From Richelia sinica FACHB-800 (GTDB lineage Bacteria; Cyanobacteriota; Cyanobacteriia; Cyanobacteriales; Nostocaceae): DNA of 35,780 bases. Position 1 is the stretch's first letter. The number at the start of each line of letters is the position of its first letter. Made by a program: the position numbers and the translations under genes. The stretch covers positions 1 through 35,780 of the forward strand of contig NZ_JACJTT010000050.1 in NCBI RefSeq assembly GCF_014698825.1, written 5' to 3'. Below the pieces are notes generated by a model. That model was not told the origin of the DNA and did not search any database. It saw nothing but the letters and a program-made list of their open reading frames with translations. Of this stretch, positions 32,217-35,780 are shown in pieces.

Positions 32217-32600
32217 TTACCATAAACGCTGTATGGGATAAGCATCAAACTTGCTATCACCACTAATTATAGGTATATTTTCAACTATAGCTTGTGCAAT
32301 CAGTATCCTATCAAACGGATCACGATGATGTAAAGGAAGTTGGGCAACAGTATTAATATGACTGATTTTGATATCTAACAGAGTAAAGTCATTAATACTC
32401 ATTTGCTGTCTAATAAACGTCTCAAATGGAACATTAAAACTTAGCTTTCCTAACCCGTGTTTAATTCCCATTTCCCAAACACTAGCGATACTCAAAAAAA
32501 TCTGATTATTCTCATCGTTAATCACTTCTAAAACTTGATTACTAATTTGAGAATCATCTGTTACATACCAAATAAATGTATGTGTATCCATCAAAATCAT
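32217..32600 (-). CDS. PIN-domain toxin, VapC family
   Basis: A 127-residue PIN ribonuclease. The acidic metal-binding residues are in place: Asp5 (MDTHTFIW), Glu43 (SVWEMGIK), Asp94 and Asp97 (RDPFDRILIAQA) and Asp115 (SGDSKFDAY). VapC toxins cleave tRNA or rRNA when the antitoxin is lost. The gene starts 2 bp after the stop of the antitoxin gene (TAG, TT, ATG on the minus strand), so they are translationally coupled. It ends tail to tail with the aldo/keto reductase, 77 bp away. Confidence 0.92.
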   Translation of the reverse strand: MILMDTHTFIWYVTDDSQISNQVLEVINDENNQIFLSIASVWEMGIKHGLGKLSFNVPFETFIRQQMSINDFTLLDIKISHINTVAQLPLHHRDPFDRILIAQAIVENIPIISGDSKFDAYPIQRLW

Positions 32601-32602
32601 AA

Positions 32603-32827
32603 CTACATATATTCCTGAAAATCTTCTAAAGGTTCATCAAAATCATCAGACATTGTTACCATTCCTTTTGCACTACCAGGTTTACGACGCTGCTTAACTG
32701 GTAATACTGGGATTAATTTTACAGCAGATTGATTATCTTTCATGATAATAATCTCTTCACCTTTAAGTGCAGCTTCAACTAAGTCAGATAAATGTTGAGA
32801 GGCTTTATTTATAGTAATTTGCTGCAT
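32603..32827 (-). CDS. Phd/YefM-type antitoxin
   Basis: A 74-residue protein. The N-terminal half (MQQITINKASQHLSDLVEAALKGEEIIIMK-like) matches the Phd/YefM DNA-binding fold. The acidic, flexible tail (DDFDEPLEDFQEYM) would wrap and block the PIN toxin. Such antitoxins repress their own operon. I chose the ATG at 32825-32827 because AGGTGA lies 6 nt upstream; the GTG nine bases earlier is part of that ribosome-binding site. The palindrome at 32860-32874 is a plausible operator. Confidence 0.9.
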   Translation of the reverse strand: MQQITINKASQHLSDLVEAALKGEEIIIMKDNQSAVKLIPVLPVKQRRKPGSAKGMVTMSDDFDEPLEDFQEYM

Positions 32828-32859
32828 AGCTATCACCTGAGAATTAATAAGAAACTATT

Positions 32860-32874
32860 GTATAATTATTATAC
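32860..32874 (-). promoter_or_regulatory. Probable promoter/operator of the toxin-antitoxin operon
   Basis: GTATAAT-T-ATTATAC is a perfect 7-bp-arm palindrome that also contains TATAAT, 33-47 bp upstream of the antitoxin ATG and 6 bp past the TPR-gene stop. It has the right place and symmetry for a -10 box covered by the antitoxin (inference). Confidence 0.5.
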
Positions 32875-32879
32875 CTAAT

Positions 32880-35069
32880 TTATTTAATCAAAGCTTGAAA
32901 ACGTGCATCTTCCCGAATAGTATCAAAATCAGAGTTATTTTTTACCCATTCTCTAACTATATCAGGGTGTAAATTAATTGCTGTTTGCAGATTTGTAATT
33001 GCTTTTTCAATATTACCTTGTAGGGCATAAAGACAAGCTTTATTGTACCAAGCTTTGTGATTATCAGGTTTTATTTCCACAGCTTTGTCGTAGGAAGATA
33101 TAGCTTCTTCATACTTGCCTAAATTGTATAGGGAAATGCCCCGGTTGTTCCAAGCCTCGTGGTCATCAGGTTTAATTTCCAATACTTTATCATAGGAAGC
33201 AATCGCCTCTTCATACCTGCCTAACTTTCTTAGGGAATTGCCCCGGTTGTACCAAGCATCATCTTTATCATGTTTAAATTCAAGGGCTTTGTCGTAGGAA
33301 GATATGGCTTCTTCATACCTACCTAAATTGTCGAGGGAAATACCTCGGTTGTTCCAAGCATCGTGATCATCAGGTTTAAATTTTATTGCTTGGGCGCAGC
33401 AACATATGGCTTCTTCATATCTACCTAAATTATTTAGTGAGTAGCCCTTATTATTCCAAGCTTCGTGTAAATCAGGTTTTATTTCTAGTGCTTTATCGTA
33501 GGAAGATATAGCTTCTTTATACTTACCTAAATTGTGTAAACTATAGCCACGGCTAGTCCAAGCTTCGTGTAAATCAGGTTTTATTTCTAGTGCTTTATTG
33601 TAGGAAGATATAGCTTCTTCATATCTGCCCAAATTGGCTAGGGAAATGCCCCGGTTGTACCAAGCTTCGTGGTCATCAGGTTTTATTTGCACTGCTTTGT
33701 CATAGGAAGATATAGCTTCTTCATACCTGCCTAAATTTCTTAGGGAAATGCCCCGGTTGTACCAAGCTTCGTGGTCATCAGGTTTTATTTTTAGTGCTTT
33801 ATCGTAGGAAGATATAGCTGCTTCATACCTACCTAACTTGTCTAAGGAAATGCCACGGTTTTTCCAAGCTTCGTTATCATCAGGTTTAAATTCTAGTGCT
33901 TTATCATAGGAATATATGGCTTCTTCATACCTGCCTAACTTGGCTAGGAAAATGCCCCGATTATCCCAAGCTATGTAGTAATCAGGCTGAATTTCTAGGG
34001 CTTTATCTAACAAAGATATAGCTTCTTTATACCGTCCTAACTTCTGTAGCGAAAGACTCAAGTTATTCCAAGCCCAAACAAAGTCTGGTTTAATAGCAAT
34101 AGCTTTTTCACAACTAGCAATAGATTCTGTATATAATCCTAGCATATACAAGGCTAGTCCTCTATCATTCCAAGCTGCGTAGTTATCAGGTTGAATTTCT
34201 AGAGCTTTATCGTAGGATGCAACCGCATCTTCATACTGTTCTAACTTACGTAGTGCAATACCGCGGTTGTCCCAAACTTCGTGATTGTAAGGGTTTAATT
34301 TCAGTGCGTGGTCATAGGATATAATGGCTTTTTCATATTCCTTGGCAGAACAATGTAAATTTCCGAGTTCTAAGAATAAACTTGTTTTGTTAATATCTGT
34401 TTGATGGTTTTCTGTCAGAAGTTCTTGGATTTTCAAAATTTTTTTATTTCGTTCTTCATCAGTAATATTCAGATATTTATCATCACTTTTATCTTGATTT
34501 TCACGTATAAGTAATAATTCCTGTTTTAAAGTTTCTGCATCAATAGGAAATTCAAATAAACCAGAACGCCAATCAAAAAAATCGGGTGCGCGGTGAATAA
34601 AATATTTAATGGAAAACTGCGGTAATAAGAAGACAAAACAAATTTTAAACCTATCTCTAAATCTTTCCCGCTGTTGGTTGATGTTAATTAAAATTGGTGG
34701 TACACCTTCCCAACTATAATGATGGGTTTCTCGACTAGTCCAACCTGCTAAGGTTTTGGCTTCTTCATATTTATATAATGAAGACTCTAAACCTGTAATA
34801 AATAAAATATTGATATTTTTTTTGTTAGGTAGTTTATCGATTATTTCATATAAGTTAGTAACATCTTTATCTAATTGGAGAATTTCTATATTTTTATCGC
34901 TAATATCTTCTTTTACTTTACTAATTAATTGTTCACCTCCAGCGGGAGAACAGCGCACAAATAATATACCAAAACCTTCTGTAAACCGCAGTGTACGTAT
35001 AAAGGCTTGATATTCTTCATCTTCTTCTATTGGTAAATCGTTATCCCAATCACTTAGTTTCAGAGGCAT
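32880..35069 (-). CDS. TPR protein with N-terminal NTPase-like domain
   Basis: A 729-residue protein. Residues 1-180 form a globular domain with GFGILFVRCSPAGGEQ where an NTPase beta1-loop-helix would be (no GKS/T lysine), a Walker-B-like INILFITGLE (86-95), and conserved-looking QQRERFRDRF and APDFFDWRSGLFEFP segments. I know this only as a recurrent cyanobacterial N-domain before TPRs; it resembles an inactivated P-loop/STAND-type fold (inference). A helical linker leads to 14 tetratricopeptide repeats of 34 residues (231-706), of the AWYNRGISL..LGRYEEAISSYDKALEIKPD type, ending in a short LQTAI.LHPD cap. Such TPR arrays bind protein partners. Upstream on the same strand is the 3' remnant of an ATPase, often a companion of such proteins. 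The start is ATG at 35067-35069. Confidence 0.85.
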   Translation of the reverse strand: MPLKLSDWDNDLPIEEDEEYQAFIRTLRFTEGFGILFVRCSPAGGEQLISKVKEDISDKNIEILQLDKDVTNLYEIIDKLPNKKNINILFITGLESSLYKYEEAKTLAGWTSRETHHYSWEGVPPILININQQRERFRDRFKICFVFLLPQFSIKYFIHRAPDFFDWRSGLFEFPIDAETLKQELLLIRENQDKSDDKYLNITDEERNKKILKIQELLTENHQTDINKTSLFLELGNLHCSAKEYEKAIISYDHALKLNPYNHEVWDNRGIALRKLEQYEDAVASYDKALEIQPDNYAAWNDRGLALYMLGLYTESIASCEKAIAIKPDFVWAWNNLSLSLQKLGRYKEAISLLDKALEIQPDYYIAWDNRGIFLAKLGRYEEAIYSYDKALEFKPDDNEAWKNRGISLDKLGRYEAAISSYDKALKIKPDDHEAWYNRGISLRNLGRYEEAISSYDKAVQIKPDDHEAWYNRGISLANLGRYEEAISSYNKALEIKPDLHEAWTSRGYSLHNLGKYKEAISSYDKALEIKPDLHEAWNNKGYSLNNLGRYEEAICCCAQAIKFKPDDHDAWNNRGISLDNLGRYEEAISSYDKALEFKHDKDDAWYNRGNSLRKLGRYEEAIASYDKVLEIKPDDHEAWNNRGISLYNLGKYEEAISSYDKAVEIKPDNHKAWYNKACLYALQGNIEKAITNLQTAINLHPDIVREWVKNNSDFDTIREDARFQALIK
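32952..34379 (-). repeat. 102-bp-period repeats coding the 14 TPRs
   Basis: Thirteen of the 14 TPRs are exactly 34 codons and in register. Units 5-13 are also close at the DNA level: words like atatagcttcttcatac and ccggttgtaccaagc recur every 102 bp. That points to recent expansion and makes copy number liable to change by recombination or assembly error. Confidence 0.9.
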
Positions 35070-35088
35070 AGTTCTAAGTATATAATAA

Positions 35089-35169
35089 TGTAGGTTGGGT
35101 TGAGAAAAACCAACATTTCCAAAAATTCCCTCATGCTGTTGGGTTTCACTTCGTTCTACCCAACCTACA
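35089..35169. repeat. MITE-like long hairpin (GTAGGTTGGG type)
   Basis: Perfect 12-bp terminal inverted repeats, TGTAGGTTGGGT (35089-35100) and ACCCAACCTACA (35158-35169). An inner imperfect pair (aaaccaacat, 35107-35116, against tgttgggttt, 35137-35146) makes an 81-bp hairpin. Elements with these ends are widespread between genes of cyanobacteria. It sits between the ATPase remnant and the TPR gene. Confidence 0.8.
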
Positions 35170-35180
35170 ATTTTCTATTT

Positions 35181-35717
35181 TTATCCAGGATACAATTGAT
35201 TATAAGTATCCTGAAATTCTTTTATCCCTTTAATCAGAGGATGGATATCATACCAAACTTTGGTTTCTCCATCTGGTTGCTGATAACGATATTCTAAAAT
35301 ACAGCGATTAAATAATAAACCTCGATACAATTTATCATTAACTATTTCTTTAGAGTCATAAACCTTTGCTAGTGCTTCCCATTCATTTGCATAAATGGTG
35401 TTTTTATAGGTGTTGCGTAACTCACTAATTGAACGCTGTAAAGCCTTTTTAGAAATAGGTAAAGTGCTTGTGTATTTTAGAGCTTCCTTCATTAATAACA
35501 ATAAATTTCGCACATGACCACCACTCATTAAGCATAAATTCTCTAACGATTCTCTTGTGTCAAACAAATCAACAATAGATTTACTAGGGTCTATTGTATT
35601 GAGTCGTTTTTGAAGAAGTTCAATAACTTTATTAATGCCTTTTTGGTAAGGTTCATTTTCATAAGTTTGTACCCAGAAATGTTGAATGTTAAGAAAAATC
35701 AGATAAAAATAGCCCAA
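35181..35717 (-). pseudogene. 3' remnant of a STAND/AAA-like ATPase gene
   Basis: The frame gives 178 residues, but only from about residue 22 (PYQKGINKVIELLQKRL) onward does it look like a real protein: LFDTRESLENLCLMSGGHVRNLL, KKALQRSISELRNTYK, YRGLLFNRCILEYRY and a final VWYDIHPLIKGIKEF. This is the post-ATPase helical and winged-helix part of cyanobacterial P-loop ATPases that commonly precede a TPR gene. No Walker A or B is present. Upstream, all three minus-strand frames close within 60 bp, the only start is a TTG, and a hairpin terminator overlaps it. So the ATPase core has been lost by deletion or rearrangement. It could still be an expressed short protein, but I think this less likely. 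Confidence 0.65.
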
Positions 35718-35735
35718 AATATGGTAATTTTGGGC
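35712..35735 (-). terminator. Hairpin terminator reading leftward
   Basis: Arms GCCCAAAAT and ATTTTGGGC (9 bp) with a 6-nt loop. On the minus strand the stem is followed by TATTTTTAT. This fits an intrinsic terminator for a minus-strand gene lying beyond the right edge, and it places the end of a different transcript at the broken 5' side of the ATPase remnant. Confidence 0.65.
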
Positions 35736-35780
35736 GAATAATTAAAATATATTAGTTAAGTTGTGATTATAAATTCCTTT

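Noticed and set aside
32952-34379. Regular 102-bp repeats as a CRISPR or satellite array
   Set aside because: They are in frame and code 34-residue TPR motifs inside one long gene.
35100-35297. Plus-strand open frame of 65 codons near the right end
   Set aside because: It runs across the MITE-like hairpin and antisense to the ATPase remnant. No family resemblance.

Overview
The window is cyanobacterial, most likely from a filamentous Nostocales genome. The evidence is chlI (Mg-chelatase subunit I), a Tab2/Atab2-type translation factor, a cytochrome c6-like protein, about sixteen HIP1 octamers (GCGATCGC) counted by eye, large multi-domain PAS/GAF kinases, and several interspersed palindromes of the kind common in Nostoc/Anabaena intergenic DNA. 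No tRNA, rRNA, transposase, CRISPR array or intact prophage is visible.

Layout. Positions 1-1011 hold the 3' end of an RTX-type calcium-binding protein, followed by a clear hairpin terminator and repeat-rich spacer. Positions 1512-5786 are minus-strand housekeeping genes: a PmbA/TldE-like protein, a Tab2/Atab2-like protein, a small membrane protein and chlI. Octameric and nonameric tandem arrays lie between the first two. Positions 5898-26334 form a signal-transduction island of nine consecutive genes on both strands: two CBS-domain histidine kinases, one PAS kinase, one hybrid kinase with receivers at both ends, three short receiver-kinase proteins, one receiver joined to a kinase-dimerisation-like helix pair without the phosphorylatable histidine, and one receiver-GGDEF(degenerate)-EAL protein. 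Paralogous modules recur in the island: four receivers share the same residue numbering, two kinase cores are near twins, and two four-CBS N-termini match. This suggests local duplication and module shuffling. A plausible scheme is that sensor kinases reading nucleotides (CBS), light or bilin (GAF) and PAS ligands feed receiver-kinase intermediates and a c-di-GMP phosphodiesterase. No DNA-binding output domain is present in the island.

Positions 26852-32139 hold a secreted protein of unknown function, a CHAD-domain (polyphosphate-binding) protein, a YvlD-like membrane protein, a PMP3/YqaE-like small membrane protein, a coiled-coil protein, and a likely three-gene operon (small unknown protein, cytochrome c6-like protein, aldo/keto reductase). 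Positions 32217-35717 hold a Phd-VapC-type toxin-antitoxin pair, a 14-TPR protein with an unusual NTPase-like N-terminal domain, and the 3' remnant of an ATPase whose 5' part appears to be lost.

The most unusual signals are: a GAF domain at 14150-18517 with both cysteines expected of a DXCF cyanobacteriochrome; a pseudo-receiver (Asp to Asn, Lys to Gln) ending the same protein; the receiver with a His-less dimerisation domain at 19778; the same repeat element with and without a 26-bp palindrome; and a pair of related 80-bp elements in opposite orientation inside the signalling island.
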